A DNA stretch of 64,000 nt, taken from positions 1,302,001 to 1,366,000 of the forward strand of contig NZ_CP013189.1 in NCBI RefSeq assembly GCF_001444425.1, read 5' to 3'. Below the pieces are notes generated by a model, which was given only the letters and a program-made list of their open reading frames with translations, was not told where the DNA came from and did not search any database. The stretch's first letter is position 1; each line of letters begins with the position of its first letter. This document shows, piece after piece, positions 39,503 to 48,979 of this stretch. The DNA comes from Pseudohongiella spirulinae. GTDB lineage: Bacteria; Pseudomonadota; Gammaproteobacteria; Pseudomonadales; Pseudohongiellaceae. The translations under genes were made by a program, and so were the position numbers.

Positions 39503-42500
39503 ATGCTAGTTCTCCCCGGCAGCGCCGCGCATTCAGATTTTCGCATCCGTAAACTTCTCAGAGTGATTCAGCAGGATGTCCCTGCGGTAACAGCTCTGCA
39601 GTCGCGCTTCGTCCACATAGCCGATTGTCAGGCTCCCCTGAATACTGAGCAGCAGACAGTACTTGAACAGTTGCTGGCGTATGGCGACGACGCTGGCATT
39701 GAGGAGCAGGGTGAAGCGCAGGGCCTGTATCGCCTGATCGTGCCCCGCCCGGGCACTATTTCACCATGGTCAAGCAAGGCTACCGATATTGTTCACAACT
39801 GCGGTTTGAGCGCGGTGCAACGTCTGGAGCGTGGTATTGAATGGCAGGTACAGTTCAGCAGTCCCTTGAGTGATAAGGACCTGCAGAGGCTGGACGCGCA
39901 TTTGCACGACAAGATGACACAGGCCGTGCTGAATGATGTGGAGGAGGCGGCTCAGTTATTCTCCCATGCTGAACCAGCGGCTATGACCCAGGTTGATGTG
40001 CTGGGTGCCGGTCGCCCGGCGCTGGAAAGTGCAAACCGGAGTCTGGGTCTGGCACTGGCAGATGATGAAATCGATTATCTGCTGGATGCGTTCACCGGGC
40101 TTGGACGTAACCCGAATGATGTAGAGCTGATGATGTTTGCGCAGGCAAACTCGGAGCACTGTCGTCATAAAATTTTCAACGCCAGTTGGACGCTTGACGG
40201 CATTGATCAGGACTTGTCACTGTTTGCTATGATCCGCAACACACACAAAAAATCTCCCGACAATGTGCTTTCCGCGTACAAAGATAATGCGGCAGTCATG
40301 ACAGGTAGTGTTGCGGGTCGCTTTTTTCCGCAGCCACATAATCATGAATATGCATACTCAAAAGAGCCCATACATATTCTAATGAAGGTGGAAACACATA
40401 ATCACCCAACGGCTATTGCACCGTTTCCCGGGGCGGCTACCGGCAGTGGCGGTGAAATCAGAGATGAAGGGGCGACCGGCACAGGGGCGAAACCAAAAGC
40501 CGGCCTGTGTGGTTTCAGCGTTTCTAACCTCCGTTTGCCGGAATTACCTCAGCCATGGGAAGAGGATTTTGGCCGCCCGGCACATATCGTGTCAGCGCTG
40601 GATATCATGCTGGAAGGGCCGATCGGTGCGGCAGCCTTTAACAATGAGTTCGGCCGACCCAATCTGTGCGGCTACTTCAGAACCTATGAGGAATCTGTTC
40701 CCTCAGTGGGTGGTTACGAGGTGCGTGGTTATCACAAGCCCATCATGATTGCAGGCGGTATTGGCAATATACGCGAGAACCATGTGCAGAAGCAGTCTTT
40801 TGCTCCGGGAGCCAGACTGATTGTGCTTGGCGGCCCGGCCATGCTGATTGGCCTGGGAGGCGGCGCGGCATCATCCATGACAGCCGGATCAGGCAGTGCT
40901 GATCTGGACTTTGCGTCTGTGCAGCGGGAAAACCCGGAGATAGAGCGTCGATGCCAGGAAGTCATTGACCGTTGCTGGCAGATGGGTGATCAAAATCCGA
41001 TTGCCTTTATCCATGATGTTGGTGCCGGCGGTCTGTCCAACGCATTACCGGAGCTGGTGAAAGACGGGGAGCGGGGCGGTCGATTCTCTCTGCGTGATGT
41101 ACCCAATGCAGAACCTGGCATGTCGCCACTGGAAATCTGGTGTAATGAAGCGCAAGAGCGTTATGTGCTGGCTGTCATGCCGGAGAATCTGGACGTGTTC
41201 GAGGCGATTTGCAAACGTGAGCGCTGCCCGTTTGCCGTTGTTGGTGAAGCGACTGAAGAACATCATATTCAGTTGGCCGACAGCCATTTTGATAATTTGC
41301 CGATAGATCTGCCCATGTCGGTGCTGTTTGGTAAACCGCCACGTATGCACCGCGATGTGAGCAGCGCAGGCGTTAATGCAGTGAGCCTCGATACCTCGCA
41401 GATAGAGCTGACCGAGGCCTTTGAGCGAGTGCTCAGTCTGCCTGCGGTTGGCAGCAAGAGTTTCCTTATTACCATTGGTGATCGCTCTATTACCGGTATG
41501 GTCAGTCGTGATCAGATGGTTGGCCCCTGGCAGATACCTGTGGCTAATGCAGCTGTTACCACCGCGTCATTCGATACTTATGCGGGTGAGGCCATGTCCA
41601 TGGGGGAGCGTACGCCGGTTGCACTGCTCGATGCTCCGGCTTCCGGCCGCATGGCAGTCGCCGAGGCTATCACCAATATCGCCAGCGCCCGTATAGCGGA
41701 TATTCGCGAAATTAAATTGTCCGCTAACTGGATGGTGGCGGCGGGCCATCCCGGTGAAGATGCGCGCCTGTATGAGACTGTCAAAGCTGTTGGCATGGAG
41801 CTGTGTCCGGCGCTGGGTATTTGTATTCCGGTCGGCAAAGATTCCATGTCGATGCGTACGGTCTGGAATGATGATGATGGCGCAAAAAGCAACACAGCGC
41901 CTTTGTCATTGATCATTTCTGCATTTGCACCGGTGCTTGATGTGCGTCGAACAGTGACACCGCAACTGCGCATGGATGTCACAGACAGCCAATTGATTCT
42001 GCTGGATCTGGGGCGGGGCAAAAACCGCATGGGTGGCTCTGCACTGGCGCAAGTGTACCGCGAACTGGGTGATACCCCCGCCGATCTGGATAATGCCGAG
42101 GACCTGAAAAACTTTTTTGCGCTTATTCAACTCCTGAACTCAGAAGATCTGCTGCTGGCCTATCATGATCGTTCCGATGGTGGCCTGGCGGTGACTCTGA
42201 TGGAGATGGCGTTTGCCGGGCATTGTGGTCTGGACATCCAGCTCGCGGAGTTGATGCAGTCTGACGTCGGCGTTGTGGATGTGCTGTTTAACGAAGAGCC
42301 CGGCGCTGTATTGCAGGTGGCCGGTGCCAGCCTTAACAAGGTCCTGAGCCTTATTGAAGACTATGCATTGTCTGATTGCGCGAGCGTGATAGGTCGGCCG
42401 GTGTCCGGAGATCAGATGCGCTTTCTGAATGGTGGCCGATTACTGATAGATATCAGCCGTACAGCATCCCAGCTGACCTGGGCACGCACCAGTTACGAGC

Positions 42501-43414
42501 TACAATCTCTGCGTGATAACCCCGACTGCGCCCGCCAGGAATATGATCGTATCAAGGACACACAGGACCCGGGCCTGTCCAGTCACCTGAGTTTTGATGT
42601 GGCGGAAGATGTCGCAGCGCCATTTATCAATACGGGTGTCAAACCGGCCGTGGCGATCCTGCGCGAGCAGGGCGTCAACGGTCAGGTGGAAATGGCGGCT
42701 GCGTTTGATCGGGCCGGATTTCGCGCAAGCGATGTGCATATGAGTGACTTGATATCAGGGCGTGTCAATCTGGAGCGCTTTGATGTGCTGGCGGCCTGTG
42801 GTGGATTTTCCTATGGAGACGTGTTGGGTGCCGGAGGGGGTTGGGCCAAGTCCATTCTCTTCAATGAGGCATTGAGAGCGCAGTTCGAAGCCTTCTTCCG
42901 TCGTGAATCAACTCTCACACTGGGTGTATGTAATGGGTGTCAGATGGTTTCGCTGCTCCATGAACTGATTCCTGGCGCAGAGAATTGGCCGCGTTTTGAA
43001 CGCAACCGTTCCGAGCAGTTTGAGGCTCGGGTCAGTCTTTTAAAAATTCCCGAATCACCGTCGGCTTTTTTCGCCGGGATGCGCGGTTCAGTCATTCCGG
43101 TTGCTGTGGCTCATGGCGAAGGGCGTGCCAGTTTTATGAATTCTGAAGGTCTTTCAAGCCTCAAGGCGGCATCCGGTATTGCTGCTCAGTACGTTGATAA
43201 CTATGGTGTCATAACAGAGTCATACCCGCAGAATCCCAATGGATCGCCTGCCGGGGTGGCCGGGGTATGCAGTCGTGACGGACGGGTGACGATCATGATG
43301 CCGCATCCGGAACGGGTGTTCCGGGCTGTGCAGAACTCCTGGCGTGATGCGGCGTGGAAGGAAGATGCGCCAACTATGCGCATGTTCCGCAATGCAAGAG
43401 TCTGGCTGGGATAA
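39503..43414 (+). CDS. purL: Phosphoribosylformylglycinamidine synthase
   Basis: Large single-chain FGAM synthase of purine synthesis (1303 residues), as in other gammaproteobacteria. The N-terminal domain and the two AIR-synthase-like halves are recognisable ([49 protein letters not shown]-type [15 protein letters not shown]). A C-terminal glutamine amidotransferase has its nucleophile Cys in [11 protein letters not shown] and the His/Glu region [11 protein letters not shown]. It follows guaA-tadA, clustering purine genes. Confidence 0.97.
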   Translation: MLVLPGSAAHSDFRIRKLLRVIQQDVPAVTALQSRFVHIADCQAPLNTEQQTVLEQLLAYGDDAGIEEQGEAQGLYRLIVPRPGTISPWSSKATDIVHNCGLSAVQRLERGIEWQVQFSSPLSDKDLQRLDAHLHDKMTQAVLNDVEEAAQLFSHAEPAAMTQVDVLGAGRPALESANRSLGLALADDEIDYLLDAFTGLGRNPNDVELMMFAQANSEHCRHKIFNASWTLDGIDQDLSLFAMIRNTHKKSPDNVLSAYKDNAAVMTGSVAGRFFPQPHNHEYAYSKEPIHILMKVETHNHPTAIAPFPGAATGSGGEIRDEGATGTGAKPKAGLCGFSVSNLRLPELPQPWEEDFGRPAHIVSALDIMLEGPIGAAAFNNEFGRPNLCGYFRTYEESVPSVGGYEVRGYHKPIMIAGGIGNIRENHVQKQSFAPGARLIVLGGPAMLIGLGGGAASSMTAGSGSADLDFASVQRENPEIERRCQEVIDRCWQMGDQNPIAFIHDVGAGGLSNALPELVKDGERGGRFSLRDVPNAEPGMSPLEIWCNEAQERYVLAVMPENLDVFEAICKRERCPFAVVGEATEEHHIQLADSHFDNLPIDLPMSVLFGKPPRMHRDVSSAGVNAVSLDTSQIELTEAFERVLSLPAVGSKSFLITIGDRSITGMVSRDQMVGPWQIPVANAAVTTASFDTYAGEAMSMGERTPVALLDAPASGRMAVAEAITNIASARIADIREIKLSANWMVAAGHPGEDARLYETVKAVGMELCPALGICIPVGKDSMSMRTVWNDDDGAKSNTAPLSLIISAFAPVLDVRRTVTPQLRMDVTDSQLILLDLGRGKNRMGGSALAQVYRELGDTPADLDNAEDLKNFFALIQLLNSEDLLLAYHDRSDGGLAVTLMEMAFAGHCGLDIQLAELMQSDVGVVDVLFNEEPGAVLQVAGASLNKVLSLIEDYALSDCASVIGRPVSGDQMRFLNGGRLLIDISRTASQLTWARTSYELQSLRDNPDCARQEYDRIKDTQDPGLSSHLSFDVAEDVAAPFINTGVKPAVAILREQGVNGQVEMAAAFDRAGFRASDVHMSDLISGRVNLERFDVLAACGGFSYGDVLGAGGGWAKSILFNEALRAQFEAFFRRESTLTLGVCNGCQMVSLLHELIPGAENWPRFERNRSEQFEARVSLLKIPESPSAFFAGMRGSVIPVAVAHGEGRASFMNSEGLSSLKAASGIAAQYVDNYGVITESYPQNPNGSPAGVAGVCSRDGRVTIMMPHPERVFRAVQNSWRDAAWKEDAPTMRMFRNARVWLG

Positions 43415-43418
43415 AACG

Positions 43419-43730
43419 ATGTTCAAACTGACGTTCTATGTGCCCGAGTCGCATCTGGAAGACGTGAAAACAGCGGTGTTTGCTGCCGGAGGCGGCAGGA
43501 TCGGAGATTACGACAGCTGTTGCTGGCAGTGTGTTGGCCAGGGACAGTTTCGTCCACTGGATGGTGCTGACCCGTTTACAGGCAAGGTGGGCGTTCTGGA
43601 ATCGGTGACCGAATTTCGGGTGGAGCTGGTGTGTGATGAGGCATGTATCAAGGATGTAGTCCAGGCTCTGAAAAAAGCACATCCTTATGAAGAGCCTGCC
43701 TATGATGTGATGGCTACGCTGAATTACTGA
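43419..43730 (+). CDS. Small YqfO/NIF3 C-terminal-like protein
   Basis: A 103-residue protein resembling the CutA-like insert domain of NIF3/YqfO proteins found as a stand-alone gene (MFKLTFYVPESHLEDVKTAV, GDYDSCCWQCVGQGQF, HPYEEPAYDV). The ATG at 43419 lies five bases after the purL stop. The function of these small proteins is not established. Confidence 0.82.
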   Translation: MFKLTFYVPESHLEDVKTAVFAAGGGRIGDYDSCCWQCVGQGQFRPLDGADPFTGKVGVLESVTEFRVELVCDEACIKDVVQALKKAHPYEEPAYDVMATLNY

Positions 43731-43781
43731 ATACATTCAACGCCAGATTGTTTCAGCTCGTCCTGAATAAGTTACAAATTG

Positions 43782-43811
43782 TTGCAAATGTTAAAAAGTG
43801 TGGCGTATCAT
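43782..43811 (+). promoter_or_regulatory. Sigma-70 promoter for the GGA-rich RNA
   Basis: TTGCAA (43782-43787) and TATCAT (43806-43811) are separated by 18 bases. The predicted start is near 43818, just before the GGA-rich element. No protein gene begins downstream on this strand for kilobases, so the promoter must serve a non-coding transcript. Confidence 0.6.
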
Positions 43812-43817
43812 GGCCCC

Positions 43818-43960
43818 AGTAGCGTTAAGACTACTATCAAGGGAACATGCAGGGAGCTAAAGGATTTCCGGACGTGAGTATGTCACGTCGGCCACAGGGA
43901 TACGGACGCAGGATGCATGCAGGATGCAATCGGCCAGGCAAGGATGCACCGGCCATTTTC
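43818..43960 (+). ncRNA. Candidate CsrB/RsmY-type small RNA
   Basis: Nine GGA motifs lie within about 103 bases (beginning at 43842, 43853, 43862, 43870, 43898, 43904, 43911, 43922 and 43942), most in AGGA, GGGA or CGGA context. A 7-bp hairpin GACGTGA-GTATG-TCACGTC covers 43871-43889, a short hairpin TGCAT-GCAGG-ATGCA covers 43914-43928, and a final GGCC(A)GG/CCGGCC stem (43932-43954) holds AAGGATGC in its loop and is followed by ATTTTCCGTTT. Repeated GGA in loops is how CsrB, CsrC, RsmY and RsmZ bind and sequester the translational regulator CsrA/RsmA. A sigma-70-like promoter precedes it. The gap lies between the small YqfO-like gene and the convergent Nudix gene. Confidence 0.6.
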
Positions 43961-43963
43961 CGT

Positions 43964-44551
43964 TTATCCCTGCCTGCCTTGACAGATCAGCCGGATATCA
44001 GCCCGCCGGTCTGCCGAGTAGCGCACATCATACATACGTACCGGGAATTGACGAGCGCGTCTGTCTTCGAAATAAAGTTCCAGGGTTTTACGTACAACTG
44101 CAAAGGCGATCTCGTCCCAGGGGATTTCGTCTTCCGCAAATAGCTGAACCTCCAGGCTCTCTATACCCGCGCTGAAATCAAGATTTGCCAGTTCCGCCCG
44201 GAAAAACAGGTACACCTGATTGATGTTGGGCAGGTTGTAAAGCGCGTAGAGGCTGTTTTCGTCCATGCTCAGCTCAGCACCCGCTTCCTCACGTGTTTCG
44301 CGAACGGCCCCTTCCAGAGTTGTTTCACCATTTTCAAGAAAGCCGGCCGGCAGTGTCCAGAGTCCTTTACGCGGCTCGATCGCCCGTCGGCATAGCAGCA
44401 CCTTGTCTTGCCAGCAGGGCAGGGTGCCAACGATATTGTTAGGGTTCTGATAATAGACCTGATCGCAGCTCAGGCAGCAATAGCGCAGTTTGTCGTCACC
44501 AGGCGGAATATGGTGTGTGATCGGTTCGGCACATTGTGGACAGAATTTCAT
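43964..44551 (-). CDS. Nudix hydrolase with zinc ribbon
   Basis: A 195-residue Nudix protein. An N-terminal zinc ribbon (FCPQCAEPITH, RYCCLSCDQVYYQNP) precedes the Nudix box GFLENGETTLEGAVRETREE-AG, which binds the metal for pyrophosphate hydrolysis. Start ATG 44551 gives MKFCPQCAEP; the frame continues upstream but without similarity. Relatives with this ribbon act on ADP-ribose, NADH or similar nucleotides; the substrate is not certain. Confidence 0.88.
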   Translation of the reverse strand: MKFCPQCAEPITHHIPPGDDKLRYCCLSCDQVYYQNPNNIVGTLPCWQDKVLLCRRAIEPRKGLWTLPAGFLENGETTLEGAVRETREEAGAELSMDENSLYALYNLPNINQVYLFFRAELANLDFSAGIESLEVQLFAEDEIPWDEIAFAVVRKTLELYFEDRRARQFPVRMYDVRYSADRRADIRLICQGRQG

Positions 44552-44588
44552 TAATGATTGGCTTTGAATCGTTGCTGAGTAGGGATAA

Positions 44589-44963
44589 TCAGTGTTGGGT
44601 CGGCGTATTATTACTGGTGTTTTTATTACGCGGAACGAACCTGAGGATATCAGCTTTGGGGGTATTCTGTCTTGCCTGATGGCGGGCTTTAACGGCATCA
44701 ACGGGATTGTTGAGACAGAAGTTCAGCTCGGAAAAAGATTCCTGCATCATGCCGGATAATTTGAGGAAGGCTGCGGTGGGGTTGCCGGCCCTTTGCAGTT
44801 CCATATTGATTCTGAACTGCAGGCCGGCAAGTCGCCGTTTGGTCTCTGACGGAGCCGCCTCGACAATCTCGCCAGTCAATTCCTCGCGAAGTTTGTCCAG
44901 GGCAGCCGGGTCCTCGCGGTGCATGGCCAGCAAGGTGTCGAAGTCCGGCAACTGTTTTGCCAT
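44589..44963 (-). CDS. DUF3135 family protein in the psp operon
   Basis: A 124-residue cytoplasmic protein (MAKQLPDFDTLLAMHREDPA start) resembling DUF3135 proteins, with QFRINMELQRAGNPTAAFLK as the most conserved-looking part. No function is known. It follows the pspC gene by six bases (or overlaps if the GTG at 44969 is used), so it is probably part of the phage-shock operon, in the place of pspD in E. coli. Confidence 0.75.
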   Translation of the reverse strand: MAKQLPDFDTLLAMHREDPAALDKLREELTGEIVEAAPSETKRRLAGLQFRINMELQRAGNPTAAFLKLSGMMQESFSELNFCLNNPVDAVKARHQARQNTPKADILRFVPRNKNTSNNTPTQH

Positions 44964-44969
44964 AAGCAC

Positions 44970-45680
44970 TCAGATCCTGTTGATTTCACAATGCAACCTG
45001 AACTGCTTGGAAGTGATAAATGCCTCGACTTCCTGCAGTCGGGTGGCCGTGGTTCGCAACTTTTGCGCGCAGTCTTCGATATTTTGCTCAACGCTTGCTT
45101 CTGCAAAGGTATCGTGAGCACCAGATGGTCCTGCGGCAGCCTGACTACCTTTTTTACTGACTTTCGGTTCCTTGTCAAGCACTATCCACAGTATTACATA
45201 ACCCCAGATAGTAATACCGCCCAGAATAAACAATGACAGCAGGGTAATCAGACGTACCAGAAATGTGCTGACCCCCAGGTAGTTGGCTACGCCGGCGCAG
45301 ACACCAGCTACTCTGACATTGCGGCGGCTGCGATGCAGCGGGCGCCGGATATCAAATCGACCTGGCTCCCTGGTCTGATTTGCAGAGGCGACATTGTCTG
45401 TTTCCTCTGAGGCAAATGGCGACGCCTGTGCAGTGTCTTCCCTGCGTTTACCATTGATTGCATCTTTGATGCGCGCCGGACGATCTTCGTCTTCCAGCAG
45501 CCAATACAGCACAAAGTACACAATCAGCAGAACCGGAGAGACCAGGCATGCTATGCAGTATATAACCCTGACCAGAGCAGCAGGCACGTCCAGATAGTTG
45601 GCGAAACCGCCGCAAACGCCCAACAGTTTTCGATTCTGCCGGTCAAGGCGGAGCTTTGGTCGCTCATTTGGATTGCTCAT
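44970..45680 (-). CDS. pspC: PspC-domain protein with two PspC domains
   Basis: A 236-residue protein with two PspC domains in tandem. The first (about 10-65) has RKLLGVCGGFANYLDVPAAL and a membrane segment; the second (about 115-170) has VRVAGVCAGVANYLGVSTFL and another. E. coli PspC has one. PspC senses inner-membrane stress and recruits PspA. ATG 45680 is chosen because GGAGGGAG lies six bases upstream; it overlaps the end of pspB by 17 bases. The C-terminal part is soluble and Ala/Glu-rich. Confidence 0.88.
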   Translation of the reverse strand: MSNPNERPKLRLDRQNRKLLGVCGGFANYLDVPAALVRVIYCIACLVSPVLLIVYFVLYWLLEDEDRPARIKDAINGKRREDTAQASPFASEETDNVASANQTREPGRFDIRRPLHRSRRNVRVAGVCAGVANYLGVSTFLVRLITLLSLFILGGITIWGYVILWIVLDKEPKVSKKGSQAAAGPSGAHDTFAEASVEQNIEDCAQKLRTTATRLQEVEAFITSKQFRLHCEINRI

Positions 45681-45900
45681 GTTGCTCCCTCCAGCCTGGT
45701 ACTTCGGCATCAAGAATCGACTCCAGAGTGTCGATTCGCTGATTCATGCTGTCGGCCATCTGGCTCAGCTCGCTCAGCGAGTGAGCCTGCGCCTCTGCCG
45801 GGATCTTTTTCTCCTTGCGCTGGTACAGTAGTACGACCCAGATCGTCACGAACGTACCGCCTACGGCTACCAGCGCAATGACAAATTCGAAGAATTCCAT
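45664..45900 (-). CDS. pspB: Phage-shock protein PspB-like
   Basis: A 78-residue bitopic protein with an N-terminal membrane segment (FFEFVIALVAVGGTFVTIWV) and a C-terminal heptad-repeat region (LSQMADSMNQRIDTLESILD) ending GWR, as in PspB. PspB works with PspC to release PspF from PspA under membrane stress. It is between pspA and pspC. Confidence 0.88.
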   Translation of the reverse strand: MEFFEFVIALVAVGGTFVTIWVVLLYQRKEKKIPAEAQAHSLSELSQMADSMNQRIDTLESILDAEVPGWREQHEQSK

Positions 45901-45912
45901 GACCGGGTCCTT

Positions 45913-46572
45913 TTATTGCTTGTTGAGTTTGGCTTTGATGCTTTCCAGTTCCTGATCGATCTGCTCCTGATTGGCCAGCTCTTCAAACTCATCTGCCAGT
46001 CCGCGCTGTTTGATGTTCAGGCTGTCTACCTGACCTTCCATCTGATCAATCTTTCGCTCGTAATACTCAAACTTGTTCATGGCACTGTCAATACTGACAT
46101 TGTGCAGCTTCTGATTGACGTCAAGACGAGACTGGGCAGCGGAAGTCCGCATCAGTAAGGTTTTCTGGCGAGCCCGTGCATCGGTCAATTTTGCCTGCAG
46201 TTGTTCAATTTCTGAACTGAGTTTGTCCAGCGTGTCATCCAGCTTGCCCAACTCGTCTTCCAGCATGCTGATGGTTCGCTGGACAGCAGACTTTTCCACC
46301 AGAGCCGCACGCGCCAGATCTTCCCGCTCTTTGTTGAGCGCCAGTTCTGCTTTGGCCTCCCAGTCGGCTCCCTGTCGACGTAGTTGTTCAATGCGACGGT
46401 TTACGGTTTTTTTCTCCGCGATCACTTTGGCGGTGTTGCTGCGGACCTCCACCAAGGTCTCTTCCATCTCCTGGATCATCATGCGAATCATTTTTTCCGG
46501 ATTCTCAGCTTTGTCCAGAATGGCGCTGATATTGGAGTTAATGATGTCGCTCAGTCTTGAGAAGATACCCAT
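45913..46572 (-). CDS. pspA: Phage-shock protein PspA
   Basis: Coiled-coil ESCRT-III-like membrane-maintenance protein (219 residues). The amphipathic N-terminus MGIFSRLSDIINSNISAILD and the signature NPEKMIRMMIQEMEETLVEV are diagnostic. PspA binds stressed inner membrane and also inhibits the activator PspF. The gene is transcribed from a sigma-54 promoter facing pspF. Confidence 0.96.
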   Translation of the reverse strand: MGIFSRLSDIINSNISAILDKAENPEKMIRMMIQEMEETLVEVRSNTAKVIAEKKTVNRRIEQLRRQGADWEAKAELALNKEREDLARAALVEKSAVQRTISMLEDELGKLDDTLDKLSSEIEQLQAKLTDARARQKTLLMRTSAAQSRLDVNQKLHNVSIDSAMNKFEYYERKIDQMEGQVDSLNIKQRGLADEFEELANQEQIDQELESIKAKLNKQ

Positions 46573-46624
46573 AATTCTTTACCTCAGATATTGGTTGATA
46601 TGGACTCTGTGCCACGTAGAGTGC

Positions 46625-46641
46625 AGCAGGTTTTGTGCCAA
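46625..46641 (-). promoter_or_regulatory. Sigma-54 promoter of the psp operon
   Basis: On the minus strand TTGGCAC-AAAAC-CTGCT has the -24 GG and -12 GC with the required 10-base gap. Transcription would start near 46614, about 40 bases before the pspA start. The AT-rich stretch behind it (about 46640-46700) could bind IHF, and PspF sites would lie in the remainder of the gap. Confidence 0.82.
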
Positions 46642-46791
46642 AAATAAAAAAACAATATAAGATATTGAAATATAATATTTTTATTCTAAATTGTCATGGT
46701 GGTGCCTGATGTTTTAGTTGGTGCCGCCAGTCAACAAATGGTATTTTTCGCAACATATTAGCCGGTTATAAAAAGAGACAGGAGAGTTTCA

Positions 46792-47835
46792 ATGTCTGAT
46801 GACATTACCTTACCCAGAATGATAGGTGAATCGGCCTGTTTCCTGGAGATGCAGGAGCATGTTTCACGGGTGGCGCCGCTGAGTAAGCCGGTATTGATTG
46901 TGGGTGAGCGAGGCACCGGCAAGGAATTGATTGCGGCACGTCTGCATTATCTGTCCCGTCGCTGGCAGAACAACTTTCTCAAGATTAATTGTGCAGCCCT
47001 TTCGGAATCCTTGTTGGAAGCGCAATTGTTTGGGCATGAGAGTGGCGCGTTTACTGGTGCATCCGGGCAACGCAAGGGTTATTTCGAGCGCGCTGACGGT
47101 GGTACATTGTTTCTGGATGAGCTGGCCAATACCTCCATGATGGTGCAAGAGAAGATTCTGCGGGTTATTGAATATGGTGAGTTCGAGCGATTAGGCGGCA
47201 ATCAGACCTTGCAGGTTGATGTCCGGATCGTGGCGGCCACCAATGAGGACCTGCCTGCACTGGGCCGAACTGGCAGGTTCAGGGAAGACCTGATCGACCG
47301 CCTGTCCTTTGATGTGATCACCTTGCCGCCCTTGAGGGCACGTTCCGAAGATATCCTGGTGCTGGCCGAGCACTTTGCGGTCGCGATGGTGAAAGAGCTG
47401 GAGCTGGAGTACTTCGCTGGTTTTTCCGATTCAGTGCAACAACAGCTTATCGAATACAGCTGGCCGGGCAATATACGTGAGCTCAAGAATGTGATTGAAC
47501 GTGCCGTTTATCAGCATCCGGAAAAGACTGTGACATCCCTGGTCTTTAACCCGTTTGAGTCACCATTTCGGCCGTCGCTGTCTCCCGTTCGCGATCAATC
47601 TGTTGAAAGGCGGGACGAGCAAGCGGCTGTATCGACAACTGCTGAAAAAGAGAATGTTTCATCATGGACTGGTGAGCAGCTGGATTTTCGACAGCATATG
47701 CAGGACTATGAAATCGACATGCTTAAAAAGGCCATGGAACACTGCCAGTTCAATCAGCGCAAAACGGCTGAACTCCTGAGTCTGAGTTATCATCAATTGC
47801 GCGGATATTTGCGTAAATACGACCTGCTCCCGTAA
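46792..47835 (+). CDS. pspF: Sigma-54 activator PspF
   Basis: A 347-residue enhancer-binding protein made of an AAA+ domain without a regulatory domain. It has the Walker A GERGTGKELIA, the sigma-54 contact loop ESGAFTGAS, the Walker B region GGTLFLDELAN and the WPGNIRELKN segment, and ends with a Fis-type helix-turn-helix (NQRKTAELLSLSYHQLRGYL). It drives the divergent psp operon and is held back by PspA. A variable linker separates the two domains. Confidence 0.95.
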   Translation: MSDDITLPRMIGESACFLEMQEHVSRVAPLSKPVLIVGERGTGKELIAARLHYLSRRWQNNFLKINCAALSESLLEAQLFGHESGAFTGASGQRKGYFERADGGTLFLDELANTSMMVQEKILRVIEYGEFERLGGNQTLQVDVRIVAATNEDLPALGRTGRFREDLIDRLSFDVITLPPLRARSEDILVLAEHFAVAMVKELELEYFAGFSDSVQQQLIEYSWPGNIRELKNVIERAVYQHPEKTVTSLVFNPFESPFRPSLSPVRDQSVERRDEQAAVSTTAEKENVSSWTGEQLDFRQHMQDYEIDMLKKAMEHCQFNQRKTAELLSLSYHQLRGYLRKYDLLP

Positions 47836-47845
47836 GGAAATCGTT

Positions 47846-48979
47846 ATGGAATTTCAGTTTCCTGCTATCAATTATCTGTATCTGGTTGCGTTTCTGACCG
47901 CTGCTTCACTGACTGTTTTTTCTGTCAGTCATTCCAAAAACTACGGTGGCCGCCTGTGGTTGGCGGTTATGTTCAGTTTTGCTGTCTGGACACTGGGCGA
48001 GTTGGTGGCTAATTCCGGTACTACGCTGGCCTGGCAGTTAGGTTTTCAGCGTCTGGTTTACCTGGGAGTGATCTGTGCCGTTACTGCCTGGTTACTGTTT
48101 GCGGTTCATTACGCGGGATATGATCGTTGGCTCAGTCGTCCGGTTATGGCGCTGATCATGGTTGTGCCGCTCAGTTCGCTGGTCATGACAACGACCCTGG
48201 ATATGCACTCACTGTTGTATACGCGTGCTGAGCTGATAATGCGTGATGGCTATTACGTGCTGGATCTTGATTATGGCGTGGGCTTTTGGCTGCAGATTAT
48301 TGCCTGTAGTTATCTGTATACGCTGGTTGGTTCTGCATTGTTGCTTTACACCAGTTTGCGCCGGCCGCGTATCTATCGGGTACAATCCGTTCTGGTGGGA
48401 TTGGCGGCGCTAATGCCGGTGATTCCGAATATGCTGTATGTTGCCGGCGTGAATGTGGCCGGCGGATTTGATCCGACCTCGTTGTTTTTTGTGATCAGTG
48501 CAGTCCTGGTCACTCTGGCTACTCAGCAATATCATTTTCTGACACTGGCACCAATTGCCCGGGACCTGGTGTTCGAAAACGTCAATATTGCAGTTGTAAT
48601 CGCGACCAGTGATGACAAAATCAGCGACGTCAATCCCGCTTTTGTGGATATCACCGGTGAGAGCGCCGGTCAATTGATTGGCCTGCCTCTGCTGGATGTG
48701 TTCAAGGAACGTTTTGATGGGCAGGATCTGGCCAGGGAAGCAAGTAGATGGCAGGGGCGTTTGATTTCAAGGCGCGATGGCTGTCTGTTTGACATCAGCA
48801 GTATGCCGGTAATCGGACCGCGCAGAGAAAAACTGGGATACCTGGTGCTGCTGAATGATGTGACTCTCATACAGAAAGCGCTTGATGAAATTGACAGGCT
48901 GGCCGGTGGGGAACTGCTGCGTGACAAATGGCAACGTTCGGAGCTTCAGCTGGATCTGCCTGAGATTGATAATAAGTGA
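47846..48979 (+). CDS. 7TM-PAS membrane protein without an output domain
   Basis: A 377-residue protein. Residues 1-235 form about seven membrane segments in the pattern of the histidine-kinase 7TM sensor module (YLYLVAFLTAASLTVFSVSH start). A PAS domain follows (about 245-360; VNIAVVIATSDDKISDVNPA, LGYLVLLNDVT). It stops soon after, with no histidine kinase, GGDEF or other output. It begins 10 bases after pspF and overlaps the next gene by four bases. Role unknown; it may sense a membrane or light/redox signal and act through a partner. Confidence 0.8.
   Translation: MEFQFPAINYLYLVAFLTAASLTVFSVSHSKNYGGRLWLAVMFSFAVWTLGELVANSGTTLAWQLGFQRLVYLGVICAVTAWLLFAVHYAGYDRWLSRPVMALIMVVPLSSLVMTTTLDMHSLLYTRAELIMRDGYYVLDLDYGVGFWLQIIACSYLYTLVGSALLLYTSLRRPRIYRVQSVLVGLAALMPVIPNMLYVAGVNVAGGFDPTSLFFVISAVLVTLATQQYHFLTLAPIARDLVFENVNIAVVIATSDDKISDVNPAFVDITGESAGQLIGLPLLDVFKERFDGQDLAREASRWQGRLISRRDGCLFDISSMPVIGPRREKLGYLVLLNDVTLIQKALDEIDRLAGGELLRDKWQRSELQLDLPEIDNK

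Noticed and set aside
43847-44143. A 98-codon open frame through the GGA-rich element
   Set aside because: It runs from the proposed RNA into the antisense of the Nudix gene, and its Met/Arg/Gly-rich start merely reflects the repeated GGATGC sequence.
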